A stretch of DNA of 64,000 nt, taken from positions 186,001 through 250,000 of the forward strand of contig JACTVC010000016.1 in assembly GCA_018417955.1 (NCBI GenBank), in the 5' to 3' direction. Every line of letters begins with the position of its first letter. Position 1 is the stretch's first letter. Source of the DNA: Laccaria trichodermophora (Eukaryota > Basidiomycota > Agaricomycetes > Agaricales > Hydnangiaceae). A program made the position numbers and the translations under genes. The notes beneath the pieces were generated by a model. The model worked only from the letters and a program-made list of their open reading frames with translations. It ran no database searches and was not told the origin of the DNA. Of the stretch, positions 1 through 10,291 are shown one piece after another.

Positions 1-40
1 TGACCATGAGTACATTTCAAGTTGATGGCTTATACCTCAC

Positions 41-1424
41 GAGGTGTCTTTTCGCATGCTTGACTCCATTCGCAATGCCACATCTCAGCTCCATGCCCGG
101 AGTAGAATCACTGGAAAATTATAGTGCGATGCGGCCAGTGATTTCCTTTTCCTGCAGGAAAGCGTTGCCTCCTAAACCGCCTTCCATAAACGGGCGTTTA
201 ATACCATGCCGGTATCGGAGTTGCACGTTGAAAACCAGGCAGCGATGCGGCGGCATACGTCGAACGCGACCTTGATATTCCCTACGCGCTCCGAGTATAG
301 GTAGGGAAACGAAAAGTGTTTCTTGAAGTGCTATTAGGATCCGCATCAAAACTCACCGAAAGCAATCTCAAGAGACAACTTACTCAACCAAACCATTCCT
401 TCGCCAACAAAGGGGACCAAGTCACCTTTTAAAACGGACATCAGTCCCATCATTGAAGCGAAATCGAGAAACGGACTTGTGCATAGACCCTCCCTGACAA
501 CTCTTGCATCTTCATGGGTTCTATGAAGACCAACGTGCTCCCGTTTACGCCCCACGGAGACAGCAGGTAACTCGAACTGTTTGCAGCGTGCGGCGCCAAG
601 GTTAACGGGGTCGACAGCCTATATCCTCAATCAAGAGGTCGTTATCGGACGAAAAGGGTAGTAATATCGAGCTGCGAGAGACTTGGTGGAAGAGACACTT
701 TCAAAGAATGTTGCGCGCTAAACGCAAGCGTTGGTTAGGCGAATACAGTCAATCAACGCACTAAAGTTGCTGAAACGTCACCCACGTCATCGAGCTCGTG
801 TCTTGTGAAGCAGGGTGATTAGAGAGTTTTTGAGTTTGTTTGTTCGGGGATTGCGGTAGCCGGACGCCACTGTCAAGGGAATGTATCGTCAGAGCCTTGT
901 TTGAAGATGGTGAGGTACGATGAGAAAAACGAACCAAAAGAGCAGAGGAAGATCATGATTGTATATGTCTTATGGGTCAGCGGGTTTTGAACATCGTGAG
1001 CTTGATTCAAGGGCTGAAAGCATTGACTGGTCTCGGACTGAGCTGTGGATGCGGATTGGTGCGTGATAGCACAGTTCGCGCACTCCGAATCCTTGGGGTC
1101 ATCCTCATCCTCAACTGCTCGTAGTTTTGTTGGTCCCTCTCTCCGGCCACAACCCGGTGACATGGGCCAGTCTTCAGACGATGGCAGAGACTGTAATTCT
1201 AAGAAAGAAGGGAAGAGCAGAACTTTCCCGTCTTGCACGCCTATATTTCCGTTATTAAGACGTCACTACGAGATTTAATTCAAACGACGAACCTCACACT
1301 TAATCATCCCTCCCTATGGCACACCCCTCGGAAGTTTTCTGGTATGCACTTCGCGGGCAACATGATTGTGGAGGACAGTGCAGAAAAGGCGTAAGCTCTG
1401 CGGTTCCGCGTAGAGTCGAGATAC
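41..1424 (-). pseudogene. Left copy of a duplicated minus-strand gene family (degenerate, possible membrane protein)
   Basis: This stretch aligns by eye, with many substitutions and indels, to about 62075-63500 at the other end of the window in the same orientation. Shared landmarks include a minus-strand start reading MMRILIALQ (MMEILMVLP in the right copy), the block around 430-560 and the block around 1330-1424. Frames on the minus strand are short and broken, and a segment present at 63360-63460 is missing here, so this copy is probably dead. Hydrophobic runs suggest an originally membrane-associated protein. I do not recognise the family. Confidence 0.5.
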
Positions 1425-2107
1425 ACTAGAAACAACTCTGTGTGCGTGAATGCACGGCTGACAACGAGTAGCCCATAGGATAATCGTCGTCATGAGTTGC
1501 ACATAGTAGCATAGAGGATGTGCCGGGGTCTGTAGGGGGATTTGAACAGAATGTATGTGACAAATTAGGCCAGGTGGATAGGGTACCGCTCGCAATCCGC
1601 CATCGTCCTAACCTTCGAGGGGAGAGCCATGCCAGAGAACTGCTGCCAGCGTGTCAATGAACGCTCACGTAGAAGCAAATCTCGTGCTTACCTACTTGGT
1701 CATCGTGTACCTCTCCTGCCTAACGTATGTTTGAACTCCACCCAACTTCTGAGATGCCGCCGTCGAGCAGAGCTTTCGATATTCAAGAGTGAGCTGCCTG
1801 CGTTTCTGAGGGTATTGTACGCCGCAAGCAAGCCGTTGGGCGAGATGTGAGGTCGGCGTTCCATGAGGGTGACGGAGAATAGTCATGCACTTGGGTTTGA
1901 TTGTGGTTACCCAAGTATGTCACCGTTCCATAGGTCTGCATCGGTGGCATAGTAACGTATCTTCAAGGCTCGCAAGAAAGAGGATGTTGAGAGTGCCCTA
2001 ACTGTGAGGCGCTTTGCGTTGTTTCTTGAAAAAAACTCGGTCAAGTGAACATTCACGTATGAGTCTGGTGTACCTGTATTTCACAAATAATTCCTCTAGT
2101 TGAAGCA
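1425..2107. other. Intergenic stretch, no supported gene
   Basis: Only short overlapping frames with no consistent splice pattern are seen. It may be the decayed upstream end of the left paralogue, since the right copy carries a membrane-spanning exon at the corresponding distance, but I could not align it. Confidence 0.4.
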
Positions 2108-2702
2108 ATGTCCGAAGACAACAGGATCGGCGCCGAAGAGAGCAGGAGCAGCGCCGAGGGCAATGGTGACGACGAGCTCATGATGAAGAGCGATGAAGGT
2201 TGACGTCACTTATGGACTACATTGACGATTATTCAAGTTATTGAATTATTCGTAATCAAATTCCCATAGACATTTCTAGCCATTCTCCTCAACCGCAACT
2301 TATTTCACAAATTCCTCGAACGTCCTTCCCCCGATGCAACTGGGCCACTAGTTCTCTTTGGCCCGCCGCCCAGTTTCTCCATTCCCGCAAATACCTCCCC
2401 CCCGCTCGATCATCCCTCGATCGCGACACAACCCAATCGACGGCTCAGCCTCCTGGAATTCAACATCAAAGCCACTCATTCCCACCCTTCCCAGCCAACA
2501 TCGGCTCCTCATTCCACTGCGCCTACAACCCCCAAAACTGCGTTGCCCACCCAACACCGGCTCAACGCACACAGATTCAACACAATCATCTCCACCCGTT
2601 AGTCTTCCGGTCCTTCGAGCATGTCGTAGCCCTAACCTGCTCTTGTTCCAATCAGGTCAGACTACACAGTACTTTTGCGAACAGAAGTCACCCCGACTGA
2701 AT
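2108..2702 (+). CDS. Weak candidate two-exon gene, Pro/Ser/His-rich product
   Basis: An ATG at 2108 opens a 91 bp acidic exon (starts MSEDNRIGAEES) ending at a GT at 2199. A plausible 71 bp intron ends in CCCATAG at 2269, and the joined frame stays open to a TGA at about 2700. The product would be rich in Pro, Ser, His and Gln with no domain I recognise. Other frames over 2300-2700 are also open because of base composition, so the call rests only on the splice sites and start. It could equally be decayed repeat DNA. Confidence 0.2.
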
Positions 2703-2874
2703 CCAAGCTGAGGATTCCTGAGTTGTCTGGCAAAACTTTGGCGCACCCCATCCAGCCCACTTGCTCCCCTCAAATCGACCTCTCGAAAGCCTAGACCATC
2801 TCCGTGACGCTCATGCACACCACCGTCTTTGCCCTGACATGGCTTTTTCGCCTCCCTTCAGATTTTGCAATCTA

Positions 2875-3820
2875 TCACGTATGAGCAGCTTCACGTAGTA
2901 TATCGTCACCGGGCTTTGACAGCACGATACGCAGCTCAAATGCATACGGCATACTCATCGTCATCTTCTCCTCCACCCTCACCGCATACCAGGGCATCAT
3001 AAATCCGAAGAGTCGACGTTTATCCCCAGATCGAAGATCCACTGTCGCAAGGGACATGTTGAAAAAGGAGCTATTGATAAATGTTACCCAACTCCGAATT
3101 GAGATTTGTGTCTGTATTTCACGGAGGTAAGGGTAACGTCCAAGTATTTCTTCGAAGTTGTGGTGGGACTAGAACAAGAATAATGATCAATGACTGGAGG
3201 TGGCGTGAGGGTATTGTGCTTACCCTGTAAGGTACATGCTTGAGCGGCGTTGGCTTCGAGTATTGCATGAGGGTCAGGTGTCGCTCGCAGTTCATCTTTA
3301 CCCGCTTTTGCCCGAAACGATAACCGAACGTTTTGTGGGAACGAAAGGTCGGGGAATGGCTGCAACAACGTCGACATGTGGTATTTAACGATAGAAGTAA
3401 TGTCGTACTCACCTCTCTCCCAACATCCACCGAACTCGATGTTCAGGTGGAGGGCGTCAAGCTACCGAAATATGCCACCACGAGGGATCTCCTAACGGTC
3501 GCGCGGTTCTGGTTGCGTAAGCCGTACAGGGTAGTTTGAAGATGTAAGTCGTTGTTGGAGGAGTAGCGGATGGTGTTCGTGCAGTTGGGCGGCTGATCGG
3601 GGGTACTGGTGCCCTTGAAACCGTGGCTCGACAGCAGTGTGTCGGTCGGGCAGGATGACGGGGTCCTTTGAGCTTGTAAGGAGCGATCAAGTTTCGGAAA
3701 CGCCGAGTGGAGTGCCATTAATTGTCGGTTATAAATCTCGTTGAGTTGATCGAGTAAACGACAAGATACGAAGTCTGAGCGTGAACACGCCTCGAGAAAA
3801 CATTCTCCTGCTTGGAACAT
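2875..3820 (-). CDS. Hypothetical multi-exon protein
   Basis: The gene appears to start at the ATG at 3820 (MFQAGECFLEACSRSD). The first exon runs to about 3470. A later exon begins PFPDLSFPQNVRLS near 3359 and reaches a GTAAGC donor at 3223. A 74 bp intron (3150-3223, acceptor CTTCGAAG) then joins in frame to a last exon ending SKPGDDILREAAHT before the stop at 2875. The junction between the first and later exons, around 3410-3480, is unresolved; an extra small exon with a GTGAGT donor near 3411 is likely. The amino-acid pattern looks like genuine protein. No known domain or membrane segment is visible. It lies outside the Plavaka element and may be a host gene. Confidence 0.5.
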
Positions 3821-3874
3821 CGCGGGAGCAGTAGCAAACGACTGCAGGAGTACATCAGGAAAAACCTAAATTCA

Positions 3875-3955
3875 CAATTGTGCACAATTCAGCTAGTGGG
3901 TGACTTCCCATAACATAAATCTATATAAACGAATAAATCTGACCCTTATCGGAGT
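3875..3955 (+). repeat. Plavaka-like terminal sequence, solo copy
   Basis: It begins with the palindrome AATTGTGCACAATT and continues with a GTGACTTCCC block and TATATAAACGAATAAATC. It is an inverted match to 4553-4633 and resembles, in the same orientation, the sequence at 56171-56240. It could be the end of a neighbouring, otherwise lost Plavaka-type copy, or it could pair with 4553-4633 as the TIRs of a ~760 bp miniature element. The sequence does not decide between these. Confidence 0.45.
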
Positions 3956-4544
3956 TTGAAATGGGTACCCTGGCTTGCGATTTAATCAAGCAAATAAACT
4001 GTAAGGCCAACTGATTAGATTTATTCACCTGACATGAATAAACTTACTTCCCTCTCATCTGAGCTGTTTTGAGGACACACAGGCCCATGGATGGGTGTAT
4101 TATAGTTGATGCTCAATCATATCAGCCAGAAAGTAGGACACACAATGAATGAAGCCGAGAAAATGTCAACTTGAGCTGAACATGCTGTGGTTCTGTGAGC
4201 TATGTGCTGAGAAGATTGTTTGTAGAAGGAAAAACAGCTTCGGAGAGGAAATTTTGGAACCAGAGGACGTTGGCACTACTAATAAACTCCGTAATGGCTT
4301 CAAATTATAACGAGAGAGCAGACTGCCCTCAGCCGTAGGAGAGTAGAGAGGGATGAGGTAGAGCTGACTAAGCTAGGTGGGAAGAAAACGTACCCAGGAA
4401 GGAAAGGTGTCATGATGGCAGGGTTGATTCCAGCATTTGAAATCTATTCGAGGGGTCTGTACCCTCTGAATAGATTAAGGTTTATAACTGGGTGCCAACC
4501 AGGGCCTCCATCAAAGTTGAACCCTTACAAGACTCAGCATCCCG
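3956..4544. other. AT-rich spacer, no gene seen
   Basis: No convincing frame, RNA gene or tandem array is seen. It lies between two inverted Plavaka-like terminal sequences and could be the interior of a miniature element. Confidence 0.4.
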
Positions 4545-4760
4545 GCAAAAGACCCTAGATCTCGTCGATTTATTTAAATCTAGCGAATTTGTGTTACGGG
4601 AAGTCACCCAGTGAACTGTCTTGTGCACAATTGTCGGTAAATTCTTCTTAATTTCTCTCAATTGAAAATGGAGATGTGGATTGTGTATAATACTCCGTAA
4701 ATGTTCATCAATTCTTCTCAATTGAAAAATGAAATTTAAATTGTTCATGATTATGCTAAA
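4545..4760 (+). repeat. Candidate left terminal/subterminal region of the Plavaka element
   Basis: It contains several CAATTG-centred motifs (GCACAATTG, CTCAATTG) and reads inward like the reverse complement of about 56080-56245 (compare GTGCACAATTGTCGG with ATGCACAATTGACGG). It lies immediately 3' of the Plavaka transposase stop codon, where an element end is expected. The exact terminus and its short TSD could not be fixed. Confidence 0.45.
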
Positions 4761-4788
4761 AAGTGATCAAACTTGTAGACAGAATAAG

Positions 4789-5835
4789 CTAGTACATGAT
4801 ACGATATAAGTGACGATCAGTGAAGGTGTTGGCATAAAAATGACCACAGAGGTCGAGTACTGTACTGCTCGTCCACTCCTTGGGTGCTACTCTCCCAAAC
4901 TTCGGCAGCAGATGAATACTTCGGCGAAGATTAGCAAGTGGAACTATACTACAGATGTTATTACCTTCCTGATCCTTTGCGGGTGAGACGGGGTACAAGA
5001 GGTGATTGGGATCAGGTGAATCAGGGAATGATGTGTACCACTCAATGTAGACGAGATGAGATGGGATATTGATACCATCATTGAATAAACGCGAGAGAGA
5101 GGATTGGGGCAAAGAGAATACGACACGGATCCGACCAACTCGGTAACCTATAATTTGTTAATAAAGTGCATGACGAAAAAGAAAAAACTCACCTTGGATT
5201 CCAGTCTCACGCCCAGTCCCATCGTTGACAAGTGCCGTGTCAAACCTTCCAGGAACTGGACGGCCACGTTTATCGTTTGTTGCATGTCGGACATGGATTG
5301 AGTCAGCGGTGATGGTGATGTGGGTGAATGGATCCTGACGAGTATACTTAATCTTGTGCCAAACAGGTAGTTTGCGGAATGGGAGATGAATATGCCATAT
5401 TTTTTCTTCAAGTTGTCTTTTGTTGAGGTGAGGCTCGTTTGAGCGTGCAATGAAACACCGCAGAGCTACTCGAAAAAACTTGGCACCGTAATCCCTTTCA
5501 AGACGGTCAAGTGGGACAGCGCGAGCACTGGGGTGTTTTGCCATTGAAAGCTTTCGGTCAAGCTCCAACCCTGGAGGAATCCACTCACGCGGTTCAATGG
5601 GTGGTGATCCACTCAAGCGCCATTTGACGTATTGATCGTGGCGTTGGATCTTCTCTTTCCGTTCGAGCCACAATGTCATCTGTGCGAATTCGTCTTTGAA
5701 ATTGGTGGCGGCGTAGGCATCTTTGGCGAGGTCGATATATAGCCGTTCCGTGTACTCAGTGTTGAAGTTATCCGTTGTACCGTACAGTTTGATGAGTCTT
5801 GCATAGTGTGTAGCAAAATGGAGCTTTGGAATGTT
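4789..5835 (-). pseudogene. Plavaka transposase, piece 4 of 4 (C-terminal part)
   Basis: This piece begins at N-I-P-K just inside the copied TSD and carries the family hallmark LIKLYGTTDNFNTEYTERL, then DLAKDAYAATNFKDEF and MTLWLERKEK. It ends VAPKEWTSS...FTDRHLYRIMY with a stop at 4789. A 45 bp intron (5148-5192) joins ETGIQG to YRVGRIRVVFSLP in frame. No stop or frameshift is seen, so the damage comes from the foldback insertion at 5836. In intact relatives this region follows the catalytic core. Confidence 0.85.
5148..5192 (-). other. Spliceosomal intron in the Plavaka C-terminal piece
   Basis: The donor is GTGAGT and the acceptor TTATAG; the reading frame is kept on both sides. The 45 bp length is typical of the short introns throughout this window. 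Confidence 0.8.
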
Positions 5836-5989
5836 CACATATGTTAGTGAACCTGTGCCTTACCCAATGGAGTAACCGGATGTGACAGCCGACCGTGCCA
5901 CATGAACCCAGCCGGACCGGCCGCATTTCTACACTGTGCCTTACTAATGGTCGGGCCGTGATCATTACAATCACTCATCAGCTTGAGAC

Positions 5990-6345
5990 GGCCGTTCCTC
6001 TCCCCGACGGGGACCTATCATGTGCGGAGGATGCATCTTGTCATCCGGCGGCGTCACTTGTGGCACACTGTAAATATACTATAATGACAAAACATAGTAG
6101 TTAATCACCATGCAGAGGATGCATACTGTGGCACACCTTGTAAATATACTATAGTGATTAGTTTGTCTGGAGGCACAAGTTGCGCCCTCACCATTTTTCT
6201 CCCCAATGGGGACTTATCATGCAGAGGATGCATATTGTCCTCCGGCGGCATCACTTGCGGTGCACCTTGTAAATGTACTACAGTGATTAGTTTTGTCTGG
6301 CGGCACAAGTTGTGGTGCACCCTGTAAATATAATATGATTATACA
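5990..6345 (+). repeat. Diverged tandem repeat inside F1 (about 150 bp units)
   Basis: About two and a half units share GACCTATCATG/GGGACTTATCATG, GCAGAGGATGCAT, TTGTAAATATACTA and TGTCTGGCGGCACAAG. Confidence 0.7.
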
Positions 6346-6774
6346 TAGTGATAGGGCTGCAGTCATCAGTTAAATGCCATGAATGTGAGCTATTACAACT
6401 GAAAAACATACAGGATGATCAATCACAATAAGAGGCCTACTGCAGGGCAATGAGATATTGTAAATTACCTTTGGCCTACATGTATCTCAATATCAAGTGA
6501 GTTATTTTTTGAACAGCAGGGCCCATTGATTGTTCCACAAACATCTGAGAATTAAACAGTTCTTTCAGAACACAAGCAGCCTTCAATAACTATTGTATAT
6601 ATTATGGGTCCCACAAATACAGCTGAATATGATACACTGGTGGAGGACCTTCCAATAAAAACACATTACTTGTGCATAGGAGACACCTTTTTCTGATAGC
6701 TGTGCTGGTGCAATATATATGTATATACTATGAAGCTCCATCAGAGCAGTGCAATTTTTCTTAGAGAAGACCCC

Positions 6775-7010
6775 AGCAGAGCAATGCAATTTTTTTGACA
6801 ACTCCAGCGGAGCAATGCAATATTTTTAGAGAAGATCCCAATGGAATAATGTAATTTTTTTTAACAACTCCGGCGGAGCAATACAATATTTTTTACAGAA
6901 GACCCCGGCGGAGCAATGCAATTTTTTTTAATGACTCCGGCGGAGCAATGCAATATTTTTTACAGAAGACCCCACTGGAGCAGTGCATTTTTTTCAATGA
7001 CTATTGTGGA
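6775..7010 (-). repeat. F1 left array: CTCCGGCGGAG units, inverted relative to the right array
   Basis: Units read GGCGGAGCAATGCAATTTTT with spacers such as AGAAGACCCC and TTAATGACTCC. They are the reverse complement of the units at 8590-9440 and fewer in number. Each unit carries the short palindrome CTCCGSCGGAG. Confidence 0.75.
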
Positions 7011-7387
7011 GCAATGCAATTTTTAACATGATAGCCAAAGAATTTAAATCAATGAGGAGAGTGTCTGCTGGTAGCATAAAAGAAATTTGAAATGCTTAGG
7101 TGGAGGTCTAGAACAATATATATATATCATGAAGCTCTGTCAAAGAAGTGCAGTTTTTTTAAAAAGACTCCGGCGGAGATGTGCAAAATGATTCTGTTGA
7201 AGAAATGTAATGACTCTGTTGGAGCACTCCGGCGGAGTAGTGCTTTTTTTTTTGAGGCATTGAAAAAATCTTGTTTTGTACAGAGAACACTAGAATCAAA
7301 TAGAAAGATGCATATGCACTAGTAAACAAGTGGCATTGCTGAGGTTAGATTGCAGGGGGTCTGCAGCAATGAAATGCACCTTTCTGC

Positions 7388-7870
7388 AGATTGTTTCAGC
7401 TCCGCCAAATGTAATAATAACCTTCAACTCATATAAAAACCACCTCTGAAAAGCTGGAAAGGGCAGGATTTGAACAGGCTAGGCCCGATGATAAGTTGTT
7501 CTGGAAAGAAAAAAGTCTTGATGGTTTTATTGTGAAATGTTCCTTTTCACAGACTGTTTCAGCTCCACAGGATGTAATAATGACTTTTGATGCACATAGA
7601 AACCACCTATGGAAAGCTGGAGAAAGTGGGATTCAAACAAGCTAGGCCCGATGATAAGTTGTTCAGGGAGAAGAAAAGTCTTGATGGTTTTTATTGTAAA
7701 TGTAGCATTTCACAGATTGTTTCAGCTCTGCAAAATGTAATAATGACTTTCAACTCATGTAAAAACCACCTCCAAAAAGCTTGGAAAAGCATGATTCCAA
7801 TGAGCTATGCCCGATGATAAGTTGTTTGGAAGAAAAAAAAAGTCTTGATGATTTTCGTTGTAATGCCACA
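7388..7870 (+). repeat. Tandem repeat in the F1 centre, three units of about 163 bp
   Basis: Units start near 7388, 7551 and 7715 with AGATTGTTTCAGCTC/AGACTGTTTCAGCTC and continue through AATGTAATAAT, AAACCACCT, GCCCGATGATAAGTTGTT and AGTCTTGATG. The copies differ by scattered substitutions. No coding role is evident. Confidence 0.75.
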
Positions 7871-8569
7871 ATGCAGTCAAGGTTTGATAGAGATGATCAA
7901 CATAAAACCTCATTTTCTGTGTTTGTCTACAAAAACAAAACATCTCTTGAAGATTTTAACATGGTAATTAACATGGCATTAAGGTCTATCAACTGGCTGG
8001 TTTGGAGGTTACATGGATTAAAATTGGGTGAGTGCGTCGCTGTTCATCGGGATGCAGGGTCTGTTTGCATGCAGCGGAGGGTCTGTGCACCATGCGCATC
8101 ACCTCAATTTGGACATGTCCCAGGCACAAATTGCAACTTTGATGGGTCCCTGCCCAGGAACAAGCAATATAACCGGACCATCCTTGTTACGGTAATGCCT
8201 TTTCTGAATGAATGCTTCGCAGTATGTGGCCCTGCATGATGCATACTTGGTTACCTCTACCTATTGCAGAGGCAATGAGTGGTGGCTGGTCTGGCAGAGC
8301 ATAATAGGAAAATCACATCACCAGAGGAGCAATATTTGCAGAGGGATTGCTCTGCTGGTCTACTTAAATATCTTTTTAAAGCATATTGACAGAAGCACTA
8401 CTCCACCGGAATGCTCTGACAGAGTCATTAAAAAAAATACATTGAATCATTTTGCACTTCTCCACTAGAGTCTTTTTTAAAAAAACTGCAATATCTCTGG
8501 GTCAAAGTTGAAACTTCCCAAGATGAACAGCAGATACTCTCCTCATTCATTGAAATGCTTTGGCTATCA

Positions 8570-9440
8570 TTTTCATGAGTTCCCTTTAATATACATTGCT
8601 CCACCGGAGTTGTCAAAAAAAAAATTGCATTGCTCTGCTGGGGTTGTTAAAGAAAGTATTGCATTGCTCCGCCAGAGTCATTTAAAAAAGTATTGCATTG
8701 CTCCGCTGGAGTCAGTTTAAAAAATATTGCATTGCTCCACCGGAGTTGTCAAAAAAAATATTGCATTGCTCCGCCGGAGTCATCAAAGAAAGTATTGCAT
8801 TGCTCCGCCGGAGTCATTAAAAAAGATATTGCATTGCTCCGCCGGAGTCATCAAAGAAAGTATTGCACTGCTCCGCCGGAGTCATTAAAAAAAAATATTG
8901 CATTGCTCCGCCGGAGTCATTAAAAAAGATATTGCATTGCTCCGCCGGAGTTGTCAAAAAAAATATTGCATTGCTCCGCCGGAGTCATCAAAGAAAGTAT
9001 TGCATTGCTCCGCCGGAGTCATCAAAGAAAGTATTACATTGCTCCGCCGGAGTCATTAAAAAAGATATTGCATTGCTCCGCCGGAGTCATCAAAGAAAGT
9101 ATTGCATTGCTCCGCCGGAGTCATTAAAAAAAATATTGCATTGCTCCGCCAGAGTCATCAAAGAAAGTATTACATTGCTCCGCCGGAGTCATTAAAAAAG
9201 ATATTGCATTGCTCCGCCGGAGTCATCAAAGAAAGTATTGCATTGCTCCGCCGGAGTCATTAAAAAAAATATTGCATTGCTCCGCCGGAGTTGTCAAAAA
9301 AAATATTGCATTGCTCTGCCGGATTTGTCAAAAAAAATATTGCATTGCTCTGCCAGGGTCTTCTCTTACAAATATTGCATTGCTCCACTGGGGCCTTCTC
9401 TTACAAATATTGCATTGTTTTGCTGGGATCGTCTTTAAGA
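8570..9440 (+). repeat. F1 right array: about 20 copies of a 34-43 bp palindrome-bearing unit
   Basis: The core unit is ATTGCATTGCTCCGCCGGAG followed by TCATCAAAGAAAGT, TCATTAAAAAAGAT or TTGTCAAAAAAAAT. Spacer types recur in mixed order, suggesting unequal exchange between units. The sequence is nearly homogeneous in the middle and decays towards 9440. Long open frames here (repeating HCSAGV, ALLRRS) are by-products of the repeat. Confidence 0.9.
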
Positions 9441-10051
9441 AAGTATTTGTCATTTATGCAGAGGCAATGTGTGGTGATTAGTCCAGTGGAGTGTCTTAGA
9501 GAAATTTCATGTCACTGGTGGAGTGGTCTGGCAGAGTATCATAAAAAAAATTACATCACCAGTGGTGAAACATTTGCCTAACTAAACACTTTTGGCAAAG
9601 GAAATGCATGAAGCCTCTCCTGACAGAACATTATAAAATGTTATCATTTCTTTTGGAGGCAATGTGCAGTGCTTAGTCTGGCAGAGTAGCTCCAATCAAA
9701 TCAAAGCAAACAACATACATAGATTGACAATATTATACATGATTTGTATGAGCCAGGTTTGTAATTCTAAGTGTTCATTATGATCATCGCCGCCGGCACA
9801 ATATGTAGCCCCGGCGGAGGGCAGCTCCGCAGGAGGATATGGCAGTCAAGGTACACCTGGCTACTCCAATCGTATGGGACATTGTTGCTGACGGCCAGCC
9901 CATGGTTACTGGGTGATTGTACAGGGTCTGGCCGCCCCTTTCATATTGGGGCCCCACCATCAAACCGGCCGGGCCGGCTGGGCCCTTACCACATGGTTGG
10001 CTGTCAGGGCAGGGTGGCCCATCACTATTGGGCCATGATGACTAACATAAC

Positions 10052-10212
10052 TGGAATGTTGAAGTTGTCGCGGATTCCGAGATCAATGAAGATATGCTTG
10101 TTTTGGTGGAACCGATTCAGTGCGTCTTCAAGAATCTCCAGGGTCTCGTCGGTATGAACAGGGTATTGGGCAAGGTAAAGGAAATCGAGAAGCACTTGGA
10201 CGCAGCGTACAA
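10052..10212 (-). pseudogene. Plavaka transposase, piece 3 of 4
   Basis: A 161 bp fragment whose minus-strand frame reads VQVLLDFLYLAQYPVHTDET, then ILEDALNRFHQNKHIFIDLG and DNFNIP. This is the segment expected between the catalytic core and the GTTDNFNTE region. It is bounded by the foldback TSD on one side and the KDZ-A TSD (GCGTACAA, 10205-10212) on the other. It continues in frame to 34086-35473 upstream and 4789-5835 downstream. Confidence 0.85.
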
Positions 10213-10291
10213 CACCTTAGGCCTAGCACCTCTACGTGCTTCTGGGCCCTTGAAGGCCGAATCTTTGTCTGGGGGTAATTGGCCTGAGAGG
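10213..10291 (+). repeat. Left TIR of KDZ element A
   Basis: It pairs with 34007-34085 reversed. The best block is the inner half: CCTTGAAGGC/CCTTGGAGGC, ATTCTTTG-like, TAATTGGCCTGAGAGG/GAATTGGCCTCACAGG. Confidence 0.8.

Larger units (their letters stand above)
5836..10051. mobile_element. Foldback element F1 (4.2 kb), 9-bp TSD, MULE-like
   Basis: It is flanked by direct repeats TGGAATGTT (5827-5835 and 10052-10060), both derived from the Plavaka codons for N-I-P. The left end reads CACATATGTTAGTGAACC and the reversed right end GTTATGTTAGTCATC; similarity continues inward for more than 100 bp (ACAGCCGACC/ACAGCCAACC, CCAGCCGG). It encodes no convincing protein. It contains tandem arrays, one family arranged as inverted arms with a central spacer. 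A 9-bp TSD suggests mobilisation by a Mutator-like transposase elsewhere; that assignment is inference. Confidence 0.8.

Noticed and set aside
8570..9481. Regular repeats with similar spacers resembling a CRISPR array
   Set aside because: The genome is eukaryotic, spacers are few recurring A-rich types rather than unique sequences, and the repeats lie inside a foldback element.
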